Below are positions 1-13,247 of a stretch of 64,000 nucleotides of DNA, piece by piece. Both the position numbers and the translations under genes were made by a program. Position 1 is the stretch's first letter. Every line of letters begins with the position of its first letter. Under the pieces are notes generated by a model. That model was not told the DNA's origin, did not search any database, and saw nothing but the letters and a program-made list of their open reading frames with translations. This DNA comes from Zeugodacus cucurbitae (lineage: Eukaryota > Arthropoda > Insecta > Diptera > Tephritidae): positions 61,474,232 through 61,538,231 of the forward strand of contig NC_071668.1 in NCBI RefSeq assembly GCF_028554725.1, given 5' to 3'.

Positions 1-3000
1 AAAGTCGCATAAATTGACAAGAACAAAAAAAATTTATGAATAATTAAGTACTAAATGGACCATTCTCCGCAAGCTGTTTGTTTTGCTATCTGGTGGTTGT
101 CCTGTATACTAATGTTGTTTCTACAACAAATTCGTATTTGTGTCAAAACAAGTTAAGGTTGTAGTTATTTAAATGAATACACTGTACTAGTATTGTCAGG
201 CGAAAAAGAAAGAAAAGTAAAAAACAATAGAAGACAAGTAACCAAATAATCCTACTACAACAGTACGCCAACGTATAACTTACGCTTGTGCTAATTATTG
301 TAGCACAAATAATAATTATTATAATTAGGGGAAGGCAATTTAATAACAATGACAATGTAAGCAACTGAAAATGACAGACAACAGGTGTTAAAATGGTGCT
401 TACTTCAAGAGTTAGTAAGAGTTGACAGGCAAGTGTTGTGGACTTCCATGGTTATTTCCTAATTTCTTTGTATTTACGCAATGCGCCAGCTTAATTAAGT
501 TGTTGGATATTAAGAGAATTGAAGTGCTGAAAAAACTAAATGAATGGTAGTATTAGAAGTGCCAAAGTTATAGTGATGAGCAATATTGCTATTTTTGAAT
601 CACTGTGATTTCAGTGATTGCTATTTTTAAATCACTATGATTTTATATTGCAAATGCGATCGTAACAAAAAAAAACGAATTTATGAGAATTTGTACTCCA
701 CAATTTTTATTTTTTTTTATTTTTTTTACATATACACACATTTTTATTAATTTTAACAATATCCAAAATTTACCTACTCCAATCCAAAATTTATTACTCC
801 TTTTTAACATAGCATGCCCTTACGGGGGATCACTCCTTTTGAACTCCTAATGGAGGGAAAAACGAGCTTTCTTTAAGTTCTTTTTCATCATCCATGTGAG
901 CAATAAAGGATGGACAAATCATTACTCCTTCTTTACTCGATTTTGGTATTAATCCAAAGATTTTTTTACTGGGATGCTACAGAGGTGTACACATGCGCAG
1001 GACGTATGTGTAATATTCACATTGCCCTCTACACGCCACGTTAAGTTTCCAATCTCATGGTGTACATTAACAATAAATGAACAGTCCCATGTTTGGCATT
1101 CATTTCTTCATTACACTAATGCGGTTACTTTAGATTAAATGTGAGAGAAAGGGAAAAGGTAGAGAACTCTATCCCACTCAGATGTAATTTGATCGAGCGT
1201 TTACTGGCTGAGAATGTTAATGCGTTATTTTTTAACATTTTTGTGAGACTCTTAACTTAATGATCATTTAGATGGTACAAGTGCTGTAGGCCTACAGCAA
1301 CGCATTGGAATAACTGCAAGATTTACGATTCTCAGGCAAAAAGTAAAATGTTTTGTATTTGAAAATTTATTTAAAACATTCTTAGGTTAAAAATTGTATC
1401 TGATCTTCGTTCAGTTATAATTAAGAAAAAATAATAATTGATCAAGGAATGGAAAAAATACGTATGAAATACCTTGCGAGAAACCTATAACTCATAATTA
1501 ACATAAACAACTTTTTGATGCCTACTCTGTGATATTTGTTTTTATTATTTTTGTACCTAAAATATTTTTCAATTTTTATGCGTTCGATATACATATGTTC
1601 ATACTATTCTTATGTGTAGCCATTTTTCAATTCACAATACATATCAATTTCTACGTCAGCATGCATATAAGCCATACATTATTTTCAAAAATGGTACAAA
1701 AGCTTTTGCACATACACTTGTTTACTAAACAACAACTGACAACAAATTCCTATTAATATGGCCAGTTGGATTTTTATGACCTACACTGGGTATACGTGAT
1801 TTATTGACAAAATGCTGCGCCACTAACAGACCGATCTAGTCAAAAATTTGATTAAAAGTGTTGATTTTGTTTTACTAATACATATATATAATTTTACAGA
1901 AAGTAAAAACAGAAAAAAGGTGGAACGAGTATTCGCGGTGGTTGGACGATTATATAATGGGTAAATACCAAAAGGGATATTAGCAGAGCAAAATTTATAT
2001 GACATGTACATATGTTACTGTGATCATTTTGAGCTCCGAAAAGTATGCGGGAGAAAACTATCAGAAGTTCGCGAAGATAGGTTCAAAAACGAAATCTCCA
2101 ATAATTTGGGTATGTATGAAGGACACTAACATAGCAATTCGAAGTCTCTATTAGAGATAAAATATATATAACCACAGAAGATTATAATAAAGGTCTTTGA
2201 GCAGTCCTATTTTGGTGCTAATTAATTACTTATAATACTACGAAATGTGTGAATTTAAGTACTCTCGCCCAGTTTTACTTACATTACTATAATATATTTT
2301 TCATACCTATCGCTTCCTAGGTACAGTTACTGGTTAGTTTGGCAGTTAAGGTTTCTGAAATGCATATCAAGTATGAAAAGAAAACCATATTTATTATTTT
2401 TTTTTTAATAAAACAAAATAAACATAAAATATTATATGATATGATATATTTTCTATAATTAGTTTTCAAAAGTTGGACAGGACAATTGGTTGCATATCTA
2501 AATGTTATGTATACGCCCCGTAGATCTTTCATTTTTTTTTTTTTTTCAAATAAGAACTTTTGAATTTAAAGTAATAAATTTGATTACGAAAGTCTTACAA
2601 ATTATTCAGCAGCAATTGGAAAATGTAGTTTACTAGTAAAAAATTGTTTAAACTAAGCGTGCTGACTCAAACCGGGTTATGTAAATTACTATATGGTTAA
2701 TATTCCAGAACAAAATGTACATTGAAAATCAAGCTTTAAATACATTCGGGTGGATGGAAATTGTGAGATTTCCTTGAATATGAGAAAGAAGAGCAGAATT
2801 GGTGTAAGAAATGCATTTGAATGCAAAGATGCAGTTAAAATAAGAAAATTTTAAAATAAACTGTTGCAATGAGTGTCTCTCAGTTATAAGAGGCCACATA
2901 TTAAATACAACCTAAAGATCGATTTAAGTACCATGGTTTAAGAAATTAGAAAGAAAGCAGCGAAAAGTGCAAATCACTCAGATGTTAGTCTTTTCGGAAA

Positions 3001-3249
3001 ATAATACCGCTTATGATATGTTTGCAAATGTGCGTGTTTTTGGTGATATACCCTCACATGGACGTATGTATCTACATGAAAATTTATTTCAACATTGAAA
3101 AGATTATTGTGAGTTTACAAGACATTCTTTGTTATTCCGTTATGAAAACATAAAGCAAAGATAAAAATGTCAGAAAATTGCTTTTTTCAGGAGCATAAAG
3201 GTGTTTTTAAGAATCTACGAATTGGTTATAAACAATATTTCCAAACTGT
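1..3249. other. AT-rich non-coding stretch, no gene recognised
   Basis: No reading frame here resembles a known protein; the frames are short and of low complexity. A fragment beginning TAGTGATGAGCAATATT at about 570 matches the start of a segment at 51,049 and is listed separately. Homopolymer A/T runs (about 670-730 and 2,400-2,545) are the only other landmarks. It could be intergenic or intronic. Confidence 0.5.
570..660 (+). repeat. Dispersed repeat fragment starting TAGTGATGAGC (copy 1)
   Basis: The 17-base start TAGTGATGAGCRATATT is shared with 51,049-51,066. Both copies continue into sequence rich in CACTGTGATT and CAGTGATT words. The abrupt shared start suggests a transposon terminus, possibly of hAT type, but no matching inverted end was found, so the class is open. 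Confidence 0.35.
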
Positions 3250-3775
3250 CTATACGTTGAGAAATATCAAACAAATATAAAGTTTCGCCTTGGCGACACT
3301 TGATGCTTTTCCGCTTCCTGTCGAATGTCTGTTGTTCGTTAAGGCTTAAGGCTAACTTTTGCATCGTTTGTGTTAGTTGGTTTTCTGACTCTCGCAGCTG
3401 CCAAAATTGCGGCCACAATGTATTGATTCCACATTATATTTTCTGCATAATTCTTTACAATTTCAAGCAGTCAAATACTGTCACGTCTATTTTTATATAT
3501 TTTGTGCTTAGTGGAACTATGAACGTGTAATAGCACTCAAGGAAAGTGGAGATTGAAAATATGTGTTTATCTTTCGTTGCATGCTGTTAGGCGTCAGTAT
3601 GCCTGCCCACTATATATAACAATATACACGCATGTCGCATATAACGATTTGCATTTCGTTATTGAATTTGTCTCCAATTTATTTCCAGCAGGCGTGGTGG
3701 CATTTAAATATATTACTATGAGAAAATGTTGATAATGCAAATTCAATGTAAGATTCGCAATATGAACACTCAGTG
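3250..3775 (+). repeat. Duplicated non-coding block D2, copy 1
   Basis: Matches 35,238-35,760 in the same orientation. Anchors are a shared GGCGACACTT word followed by TGCTTTTCCGCTTCCTGTCGAA here versus TGCCTTTTCGTTTCCTATCGAA there, then GCAGTCAAATACTGTCACG versus ACAGTCACATACTATCACG, and later CAGGCGT before an AT-rich tail. Divergence with small indels implies an old duplication. No coding capacity is evident in either copy. Confidence 0.7.
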
Positions 3776-4879
3776 ATTTGAAATGATTTTCAATACATAA
3801 AGGGGTACGATATGTCATTGAAGTAGAGGTAATTTTTTTGTCAGAAGATTTTGAATATTAACATAGCTTTTTAAGATTTGTTATATTCATCTCTCAATTA
3901 AATTTGGTCAACGACATATGCTTAAGAGCATCTTCACTGTACACTCTATGCTTGACAGAAGCGTAATGTAAAGCGACCAGAAGTGGCATGGATATTTAGA
4001 ACAACTTTCCAAATAGTCACGAGGCAAATGATTCGTAATTACATATAAAAGTAAACACATATAGCACTTCATACTTATAACTACTTATGGTTTGCCTATA
4101 GTCTATTTTTATAAAACCTCTTAGTCAGCGAATTACCAAAGGATATATAAGCTACTAAAAATTATATATATGAAGTAATAAATATATATGCACTTCTATC
4201 GAAAGAAATAAAAAATTCGACAAAATTGAGTGCATTTACTATAGCACACATTTTTTTCGCAGCAAATTTAATGCTGAACGTAATAAAACGTATAGTTCTC
4301 GCGATGTGCGCTTTGGTTTGCACTTTTAGATTTTTCCAAAGGACGAAGCATAAAATGCTGCAAGAAATGAGCTTAGAGCCACTTTTTTTTTATCTCTCCA
4401 TTTTGTCGGAGTAAGTGGCAACAAAAGCTAAATGTAGGCTTCAAAAAGACTATTCAGAATTCAGTGCTGTAAGCTCTTAGTTCATGAAAATGTATTTTAT
4501 TTTAAATAAAATATCTGTAGTTATATAAATTTTGTAAGGAATTCAACTAACAGCTACTTTAAAAATGGATGCAGCCATATAAGAACTAATTACATTTTCA
4601 AGTATTTGAAGAAAGTGGTTGAACTTAAGAAACATTTTCATAGAAAAGATTAGATACAAATTTACATCTCATCATAAAATTGTTGCTATTAAACCATTTA
4701 TATTATTCAGTAAATATTTGTGGTACACTTTAGAATATTTGGATCCCATATAAAAGTTGAAGGTTATTAGACACAAATAATATTGATTATAAGTTCAAAA
4801 AACTATAATTTCTTGTTTTTTCGTTAAAAATTTAAGCAAGCATAAATAAAAATCAAATCTCAACACGCAATAAACATGT
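3776..4879. other. AT-rich non-coding stretch
   Basis: No recognisable gene. Weak similarity to about 35,800-35,900 suggests the D2 duplication may extend a little past its listed end. A 62-codon frame at 4,226-4,414 has no recognisable features. Confidence 0.4.
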
Positions 4880-6625
4880 GGGACATTCTCTGAAAAAAAA
4901 AACCACTTGAAAAAAAGTTCTTTATTTTCTTTGGCAATGATATATCTTATAGTACATGTAAAACCTAAAATAAAACATATGGTTTTAGGTCTGTGTAACG
5001 CGGGGTTGCCATATTATAAGGGGCCAAAGTTTTTTGTAAAAAATGTTTGACTAAACTAATGAACAGATTTTAAAACACCATGTGACTTTTTTGTACAGAA
5101 TTTCTCAAACTTTAAAACTGTGTATCGTACAAATTTTTAAAATTAATATTTCATTTTTTTTTTTTAATTTTTAACAATTTATGCCCCCTTCGATTTTTTC
5201 GAAAATATCTTAAAATGTTCCTTATTTCATCACCTTTTTACCCCCCAAAGGGAATTTTGGGACAGCAATATTTGCATGAGCTACAAATAAAAAACCAATT
5301 CAGAACATGGTGAAAAATTATTGATTTATGCACTATTATTATCTGCAATTAGCGTAACCCAGGATTAGAGTATGTGCGTTGCAAGTGTATATGGCGCCTC
5401 GTAATTGCCCACTATATTTCGTAAAGTGTTTGTTGGTATGGTTATGAGAACATGAAATTTCACAGTACCCGGATGAGAGCACGAAAGTGCAAGTAATGGC
5501 GTCACTCCTAGCACGTTATCAAATACATAAAATTTTACGATGGCACTGAAAAAGAACGTAGCAACGTAAAATATTACTGGCAAGTAGAAGACGTGAAGAT
5601 ACAACAAGAACACAGCTTTTAGCTAGAAAATATCAAGGAATACAATTCTATAGAAACTATGGTACTTTTTACGCGAGTGGTTTTAGATGCTCTCGCATTT
5701 CTCAAACTTTGAAACTGTATATCGTAAAAATTTTTAAAATTAATATTTCATAGCAAAAAATTAAAATTTTTTTTTTTGGAATTTTTAACAACTTATTCCC
5801 CCTTCCATTTTTTTCGAAAATATCTTAAAATGTTCCTTATTTCATCACCTTTTTACCCCCCAAAGGGAATTTTGGGACAATAATATTTGTATGAGGTACA
5901 AATAAAAAACCAACTCAGAACATGATGAAAAATCATTGATTTATGCACTATTATTATCAGAATTTAGCGTAACCCAGGATTAACGACGTGGACGTAGCAG
6001 ACATTTAATCCCTCTTTGTTTTTTTTATTTTTTAATATTTTTTTTAAACTTTTTTGTATTTTTCAAATTTTTAATTTTTTTTGTTTGTTTTTTGGTTTTT
6101 GCTTTTTTTATATTATTACGTAGATTAGATTCAAGTACGTGATAATTTTAAATAAAAAATGTCATGTTCATCATGTTCTGAGTTGGTTTTTTATTTGTAG
6201 CTCATACAAATATTGCTGCCCCAAAATTTCCTTTGGGGGGTAAAAAAGTGATGAAATAAGGAACATTTTAAGATATTTTCGAAAAAAAAATCGAAGGGCA
6301 TAAATTTAAAAAATTAAAAAAAAATTTCATTTTTGCTATGAAATATTAATTTTAAAAATTTTTACGATATACAGTTTCAAAGTTTGAGAAATTCTGTACA
6401 AAAAAGTCACATGGTGTTTTAAAATCTGTTCATTAGTTTTAAAGTTATGGCGGTTCAAAAATTTTTTTACAAAAAACTTTGGCCCCTTATAATATGACAA
6501 CCCCGCGTTACACAGACCTTAAACCATATGTTTTATTATAGGTTTTACATGTACTATAAGATATATCATTGTCAAAGAAAATAAAGAACTTTTTTTTCAA
6601 GTGGCTTTTTTTCCAGATAATGCCC
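4880..6625. mobile_element. Non-autonomous element with long inverted arms
   Basis: The left arm (4,880 to about 5,315) and right arm (about 6,165-6,625) are inverted copies of each other over more than 400 bp. They share, in mirror order, the A-rich outer tip ending CCACTTGAAAAAAA, a stretch reading AACGCGGGGTTG on the left, and a C-rich inner patch around TACCCCCCAAAGGGAA. The outermost matching bases are GGGACATTCTCTG (left) and GGGGCATTATCTG (right, reversed). No transposase frame lies between the arms, so it is non-autonomous. It could be a foldback-type element or a MITE-like derivative of a DNA transposon; no clear target duplication was found. Confidence 0.7.
5697..5982 (+). repeat. 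Third, internal copy of the arm sequence (direct to left arm)
   Basis: Repeats the inner part of the left arm (5,098-5,367) in direct orientation, from TCTCAAACTTTGAAACTG through the C-rich CCCCCCAAAGGG patch to GCGTAACCCAGGATTA. The element therefore has an arm, a partial direct copy and an inverted arm. The sequence between left arm and internal copy (5,368-5,696) is different DNA. Confidence 0.8.
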
Positions 6626-9600
6626 CTTGTATGAAAATGTGTACTACAGATAAATTTTGAACAATTAGAAAAATTTTAATACTTAGTTGTAGAGCAAATT
6701 TTTTCAAAGCAAATAAATTAATATTTGAAATAGTAATTTGTGATTCTCAAAAATAAATTTATTGTTTTTAAGTGTACAGCCAAAAATTGTATACTGTGGA
6801 AAAATAAATAAAATTTTATTATCAATATCATAACTCACTGGTAGTGTTGACAGTATTACTTTATAACTGCATTATTGTCAACCGGTTTATATACTCATAA
6901 TACTCGTCCACTCACACTTTTCAATTTGATATCTGAAAGCCACACCACTTTATTTTTGTTTATTAAATAAATACAGATCTAAGTCAAACCGAATGTCAAA
7001 TTTACAAATTTACGCAGTACAGTACAAGGTACTATACACAATATAAAGCGCACGTTCGAAAACATGAAAGATCTAAAACGTGAATACACTACTTTGTGTA
7101 TTGACTCTTCTACTTTGTGAAAAACTCTGCGTACTTCAGGGCTGCCAAAAATTAAAAAAAAATATATTTATCGTTTGTCTATCCGTGAGGAAAATAAGAG
7201 GGATAGAAAGAGTGAAGGAAAAAGCAAAAACCCTGCATAATTACCTTCTTTTTTTGGGTTTTCGAAAACATGAACAATTCGCAAATGTGAACTGCCTTAG
7301 TTAGATTTAGTTCACGCTTTCGAATATGCGCTGTATATTGAAAAGCGAATATAACCTTCAGATCACTTCTCCTCTTCTTAGTATCATCATAGGTGATTTT
7401 GATAAATGCCAATTCACCGAACGAGAAAAAGATAAACAAACAAAAAGACAGCTAGAAAGAAAGAGATAAAAATTTTATCCAAATTTTCCAAATTGATACG
7501 AGATTTGGAAATAATTATTATTAAGAATATGGTTCCCTGCAGTTGTTTTATACGTTACATTTAATAGTTGAGCGGAGGAAAGTTTTAGCAAACGCATGAA
7601 CGTTCATAGATCCCACATACCCACATATGTATGTACATATGGATTGGATGATAGTGCGAATGAAATTGGTTTTGTTGTTGGCTTGAGCTAACGATTCCAA
7701 AGTTAGTAATATTTTAAAATTTAAATATACACAAATGCAACGACTAAGGGTGGAAAGTATTGCCGAAATATATTTCATTCGAGCATTCAACGACCATTCC
7801 ATCCTTGTGAATTTGGAGATGAAAGTTGAAGTTGAATTGCAGAAGGCATTGTCAATATGCACATTTATATATGTACTTGTTATAGTGTTGCACACACACA
7901 CACACATATACATCTGAAAAACATGCATACTTACAAATTAGTTGAGCTCTCAAGTTTATGCTGCTGCTACAGGTGACTTAATGCATAAGCGAATTGAGGT
8001 AAGTTCATATCTATGGCGATTGCTGAATGATGACGAAGTTTCTCTACCGAAATGCCCCGTAATATTTACTTGTTCAGACGATGAAAGGATTTTGCTGTTT
8101 TTATAATTTTTGGCTAGACACTTACAATAAAGGTAGGCACTTTGCACAAATTGCGGGTGAAGAGTCAATGTAAAATTTGCTATAGTTAGACAGTAGTTAG
8201 TTAGAGAAAGTAGCAGTTAAGTTTTATGCCAGAAAAGAAGAGAATTTAAAATTCTCATCATAAAAAATCGCTTATAAATATATCTTATAAATTCTATGTT
8301 AGTGTATTCTATAATGTATTCTATATTTCAGCAATTGCTTAGTTCAATAGGGTTCTCATTCTTGTATAACTCAATATTATTGATTAAAAAGTCGAAGAGT
8401 AAGGTCAACACATTCCGATATAAATATAAACGACTTGTTTCTTTGACCACCTTGGACACAGTTTGAGGGAATCTAAGTTACTACGCTGCATTTTGAATCG
8501 CACTCCAATGTGCAAATTTTCCGAGTAACATCTGCCATTTCTAAGAAAAGTAGCGCAATTTTTTGGATTTTACTGTTGAAGCAAACTCTTCAACTTCTGG
8601 CTGGCCTGCTAGACTTTTACGTGCATTGGACGCTATTTCCATATATCTTTGGAAAAAATATCATGCTTTTCGCTTTAAAAATATTTTTCTTATACTTGCC
8701 TTAACGAAATTCTTTCAGTGTTAGATTAACGACAAATTTGTCAGATAGCGGAAGTCTGTCTGACTGTCTGAGTGCCGAACGGAATTACCCGCATGCAAAT
8801 GCATTTATTTTAAGTTTTCCCTTTCTCCTTGAGCTGTGATCGATATCCGCTGGTGCAGCTGCAATTGACATTCGTCGTTGTTGAATTTGTATTGCTGAGT
8901 GTAGCACTATGTGTAAAGAGACAAAGTGGGCCCATGTTGACACCACAGTAGCAGTTGTCATTACCGCTTGTCACATTGACATGGCTGAAAGTATGAAGAA
9001 CTTTGGTTACTGTCATTGTTAGGAAAATGTCTGCAATGAAACAAGAGCGAGAAAGAATTTAATATAAGTAGAGTGCACAATATCAAAAACTTGGTTACGC
9101 TAACTTAAGGCACATAGTTAAATATTTAGGCGAGTGACAATAATAAGCTATACAAGCATCTACTAAGTCCTCCAAAAAGGGTGATTAATATGGAAATTTT
9201 ATTTAATGGCTTTGACCGTATTTAATCGAGATTAAAAAATTAGAATTTAATTGTCATCAAAAGCATCTCCTTTAAGATTATCTCTCGTTAGAATTCTACG
9301 TTTGTAAGGATTCATTCAGTCAACTAAATATCCGGAAATTCGTATTTAAAATTTTCCCGCTGAGAATATTTCAAATTGTTTTCCCAGGTTGGCACAACTG
9401 TCAGCCACTGTTATGTAAATTTTTATTGGTATGCGTTATTTAGTTTCTTTACGGCGTCATTAGGAATAAGTCAACTTTTGGTGTGCGCCTCTTTGAACGA
9501 TTTATACCAATCGTAGATTTGAAATTTCGACATGGTTGAATCACCAAATGCTTTTTTTTCAACATTTCCAAAGTTTTGGCACAAGAAATTTCGTTTGAAA

Positions 9601-9916
9601 CAAAAAATTTTACACAAACTATTTGTTCAATTGTTTTATCCATTTAGGTCTACAACTGCCAATAGATGTCTCTAGGGTCAAGCACTGGTCGATTAAATCG
9701 ATTTTTTTATATCGATCTTGGACATTAGTTCCAACACTAACCCAGCAAAATATTTTTAGAGATCTGCTTGCATCCCAAACTTATTCTCAACTGAAAATGT
9801 CACTTTTTGGGCCGAATTCTCGACATTTGCGGGAAATTTTGATTTTTTTTTTACTTCCAAGAAAAGTGCGGCTGAGGTCATCGACATTTGTAACCGTTTT
9901 TATAAAAAAAACTTAA
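6626..9916. other. Non-coding stretch, no gene recognised
   Basis: Several short frames (up to 126 codons at 7,548-7,928 on the minus strand) show no domain or transposon similarity. A CA microsatellite lies at about 7,889-7,907. No duplicated block could be supported here with confidence. Confidence 0.45.
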
Positions 9917-10771
9917 ATTAAAAAAAACGGCGAAAGCAAAGTTGTAGACCCAATAATTTGAGAATTTCCTGGACATTATTGGACTTATTTTTTTTGGGGA
10001 AGTGGGCGTGGCCCCGCCCCCTACTAAGTTTTTTGTACATATCTCGCAAACCAATAGAGCTATATAAACCAAACTTTCTGCAGTCGTTTTTTTTAGCCAC
10101 TTCCTAATACAGTCCAAAAATGAAAGAAATCGGATCATAACCATGCCCACCTCCCATACAAAAGTTAGGTTGAAAATTACTAAAAGTCGGTTAACTCACT
10201 AACGAAAAACGTGAGAAACTCTAAATTTCACATAAGAAATGACAGATGAAAGCTGCACTCAGATCTTTTTACAAAATGTAAAATGGGCGTGGCGTCGCCC
10301 ACTTATGCGTCAAAAACCATATCTCAGGAACTACTCGACCGATTCCAATGAAACTTGGTTTGTGATAGTTTCCTTACATCCCAATGATATGTTGTGAAAA
10401 TAGGCCAAATCGCTTCACAACCACGCCTACTTCCTATATACCAGAACTTTGAAGACAATCTGAATCGTTTACTTTACAATATATAAAGTAAGCACTAGTG
10501 AAAATATCGGTGCAGAACTTTGCACAAATCTATGTTAATAATATGGCAGCCCCATTCTAAAAATCGACGAAATCGGACCATAGGTTTTTAAGGCCCCAAA
10601 TATCGAACATGAAGACCTCGGTGCTTCTAACCTAATATTATGGTTTCCAACTTTCAATGTACTTTATACAATATATATGACGAATATGTGGGTCAAATTG
10701 TGTATTATATAATATAAATAAAGATAAAGAAATAAATTGCGAGAGTATAAAATGCCCTTAGCCCTTCCTTA
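9917..10771 (-). repeat. Dispersed repeat family R, copy a
   Basis: Reverse-oriented copy of the repeat at 58,471-59,662. It ends on the right with CGAGAGTATAAAATGCCC and CCCTTCCTTAC, which mirrors the start of that copy. Shared words include GTGGGCGTGGCC, CAATAGAGCTATATAAACC, AACCACGCCTACTTCC and TATCGAACATGAAGACCTC. Short frames in it recur in other copies only because the DNA recurs. The left boundary is uncertain: matching to the 58 kb copy is clear from about 9,985, and the last 70 bases differ. Confidence 0.75.
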
Positions 10772-10994
10772 CTTGTTTAACTTCATTTTAAGTGAGTATA
10801 ATTTTCATTACCGAAGCGAGTAAAATGGGAGGAAATGGGTTAATTTTCCTTCCATTATACGAGTTGAGACAACTCAAGGTTTTTGTACGCCTTACCTTGT
10901 GTTGCGACCTTTGGGATGAAATTATAGAGGTTATACTATTGCAAGAGATAATTGGATGGTTTCAAAATGGGATCGCACCAAATTCATTGTAATA

Positions 10995-11460
10995 CAGTGG
11001 AACTTCTCTAACTCGAATCACCATAATCCACAAAAAAAACTTCAAGTTAGAGAGACTTCGAGTTACAGAATTTACATTGAAACATGTAATTTTTTAAAAT
11101 ATAGATTTATACAAATTTTTATGGATTTATTTCGTCTAACGTGTGTACATAAAGCTTTATAAAAAGTGTTCTGTGATTTTGTTCGTTGCAGCTTGCTATT
11201 GTTAGGCTATTGAAGTCTGTATCCAAGCTTTTGTTACATGATTTAAGCAATCCATTAGTAAATATCATATTTTTTGTTAGCCTCCATACGATATAGAGAG
11301 ACTCTTTTAAAATACTACCTCGATAGAAAAATTTTAAATTTTGAATTATCCCTTGATCGTAAAGTTTGGTTTATGGAATGAATTTTGTATGAAATTTTAC
11401 TTCTATTGCCATTTCAAGAGTTCGAGCTTCGGAGAACTTCGAGTTATGGAAGTTTCACTG
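10995..11460. mobile_element. pogo/Tigger-like MITE with TA target duplication
   Basis: The left tip CAGTGGAACTTCTCTAACTC is mirrored by the right tip ...GAGTTATGGAAGTTTCACTG, and TA dinucleotides flank both ends (10,993-10,994 and 11,461-11,462). Inner repeats of the CGAGTTA motif reinforce the inverted structure. TIRs beginning CAGTG and TA duplication are typical of the Tc1/mariner-pogo group. At 466 bp with no transposase, it is an internally deleted element that would depend on a transposase supplied elsewhere. Confidence 0.8.
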
Positions 11461-12559
11461 TATAACTATTATCGAAGATACAAATATTTATTACCATGAA
11501 GTTGTGAATCATATTCTTAGTTTGAAGTAAATAATTGACATAATATAGATGTGAAATTCTAGAATTTTCTTGTGAAATTTAATTCATCTAATATGGTATT
11601 TACAAAACAAACAAACACATTTATATATAGTAGTATATACTTATAGTAGATAGCTTATGTTCGCAGCAACTCAATCCACGATACACTTTATTTTTCACTA
11701 CCTTCTCTCTGCAACGTAGTTTGTACTTTTCTCAACAATTTCTTCAATATAAAGTCGGCTTGCTTTCCTTAATGCGTACCCTTCCACTTGTTTTGTACTA
11801 TTAAAAGCAGAAAATTAATTTATCCTCATCTCCTTATATTTACACACATGTACATTTATCTGTACAATATGCTGCAGCAGCAACAGCAATAATAAACATA
11901 TACATAGCAAATTCCAAGTCAGCCGCAATATTGTTTTGCTTTTAACAATTGCACATCATTCAATCATGCTCTTCATTTGGCTTTATACTACATTTATCGT
12001 TTTACTCAATACGTTTGTGGAGAGTATTCAACAGCAAACCTGATATATAAGTAAAACGGTTTAGGGTTTACACAGAATAGAGCAGGAGTAGTATTTATGG
12101 TTAATTTGAGTTTCTTATAGTATATTGTCGGTTACACTTTGCGAGGGATAACTTATCACTAGTGTACTCTTATGACAGGAAGTACTGCAATAATATGAAT
12201 GTAAAGCTTGAGTTCAAAACCATTATGAAGTTGATTCGAATGAAATATTAGGATGCACTAATGTGAAAGTGTTTTGAATATCCTTTCGACGTAAAGTTGT
12301 TGAATTGTAGACAGTGACTTTGTAGCTTAACACTTAATATGTTAAACACACATCAAATGTATCTTTATTACATCTTGAGGTGGTCGACATGGCGTATACG
12401 TAACATTTGCAATTTTTTATGGGGTTCTTAAAGTAGTTGATATGTAGATACTCGTATAGATATTCATATTGACGACTTCCACAATTTTCCGCAAGTTTTT
12501 ATCCAATATTCAGAGTACAAATAAAAAAAATTTGAGCTTCTACTACGAAATGTAACAGC
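11461..12559. other. Non-coding stretch containing duplicated block D5
   Basis: No gene recognised. Contains D5 (listed separately) and, at 12,389-12,409, ATGGCGTATACGTAACATT, which recurs at about 37,924-37,942 and may mark another diverged duplication. Confidence 0.4.
11820..11995 (+). repeat. Duplicated non-coding block D5, copy 1
   Basis: Direct match to 27,849-28,025. Anchors in order: CTCCTTATATTTACA / TCCTTATCTTTACA, GCAACAGCAATAATAAACAT / GTAACAATAGTAATAAACAT, GCAATATTGTTTTGCTTTTAACAATT / GCAATATTGCTTTGCTTTTAACAATT (split over the shared GCTTTTAACAATT core), then a CTTCATTTGGCTTTA-like tail. The other copy begins exactly at the edge of the LINE at 25.2-27.85 kb. Confidence 0.7.
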
Positions 12560-13245
12560 CATGTTCGGAAGCAAGTGCATTCCTTTATATAGCAAGTAAC
12601 TAATTCAAGAATATAACGTGAAAGGATTTTTTTGATAAAGTTCTTGAGTTTTGTAACACCCAGTCTGTGGCACTTCAATGTTGCAAAGGCGAGTTGCAAT
12701 CGTTACAATTTGTTTGTTGCCACTGCAGCTCTTTGCTAGCCACTCATCATCAGCACTCTGTATGACAGTTAACAGTGTGTGTGTACATATAAATACGAAT
12801 GTTGGTCGGTGTTGTTTGTAATGTGTATACGTTAGTCCCAGTTAAATTAATGCTCGCTGCATGTTGCATACTGTGGTAAACGCTTGTTGCATATCAACGT
12901 ACATTTGAGTGCATTTCCAGAATTGTCGGTGACATATGTTGTGTTGTTGTGTATCGTATAACTGTGTATTTTGTTGCTTTGCATCAAGGCAATTGCAAGT
13001 GGTTGTAACCGCATTTGCTTCTAGGTAATTATTCAAATTAATTATAGTTAAGTTGCAAGAATTGTTTGAATGCTAGCGAGGGCTGCAACAATAATCAACT
13101 CAAGGGAGATGTTCCTCTCATATTTGCTTTTACTGCTTTAAATTACATAATAAAGTACTGCCTCGCTTAGAGCAATGCAGTGCTGATATCCAAGGTTGGA
13201 AAAGCTGCTTTTGTACTGTTGCATTTTTAATTTGTTGCGTGATCA
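12560..13245 (+). repeat. Duplicated non-coding block D4, copy 1 (inverted relative to 50.3-50.9 kb)
   Basis: Matches the reverse complement of 50,290-50,905. Anchors include TATATAGCAAGTAACTAA, CACTTCAATGTTGCAAA, TTAATGCTCGCTGCATGTTG, TGAGTGCATTTCCAGAATTG, TATTCAAATTAATTATAGT and AATAATCAACTCAAGGG, in collinear order. The Tc1-like element begins at 13,248, so the transposon lies at or next to the edge of the recognisable homology. Confidence 0.8.
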
Positions 13246-13247
13246 TA

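Noticed and set aside
5365..5613. 82-codon minus-strand frame inside the inverted-arm element
   Set aside because: No transposase motif; it crosses the boundary between arm and interior DNA.
7889..7907. CA dinucleotide run
   Set aside because: Short ordinary microsatellite, not worth separate interpretation.
7548..7928. 126-codon minus-strand frame
   Set aside because: Low-complexity, Cys/Thr/Tyr-rich translation with no domain, no matching start context and an overlapping frame on the other strand; treated as chance.
9878..10150. Related frames of 60-97 codons at 9.9-10.15, 18.8-19.15 and 59.1-59.4 kb sharing peptides such as FGLYS-GLRD-YKK
   Set aside because: The shared peptides come from repeat family R DNA; frames differ in length and start, so not a conserved protein.
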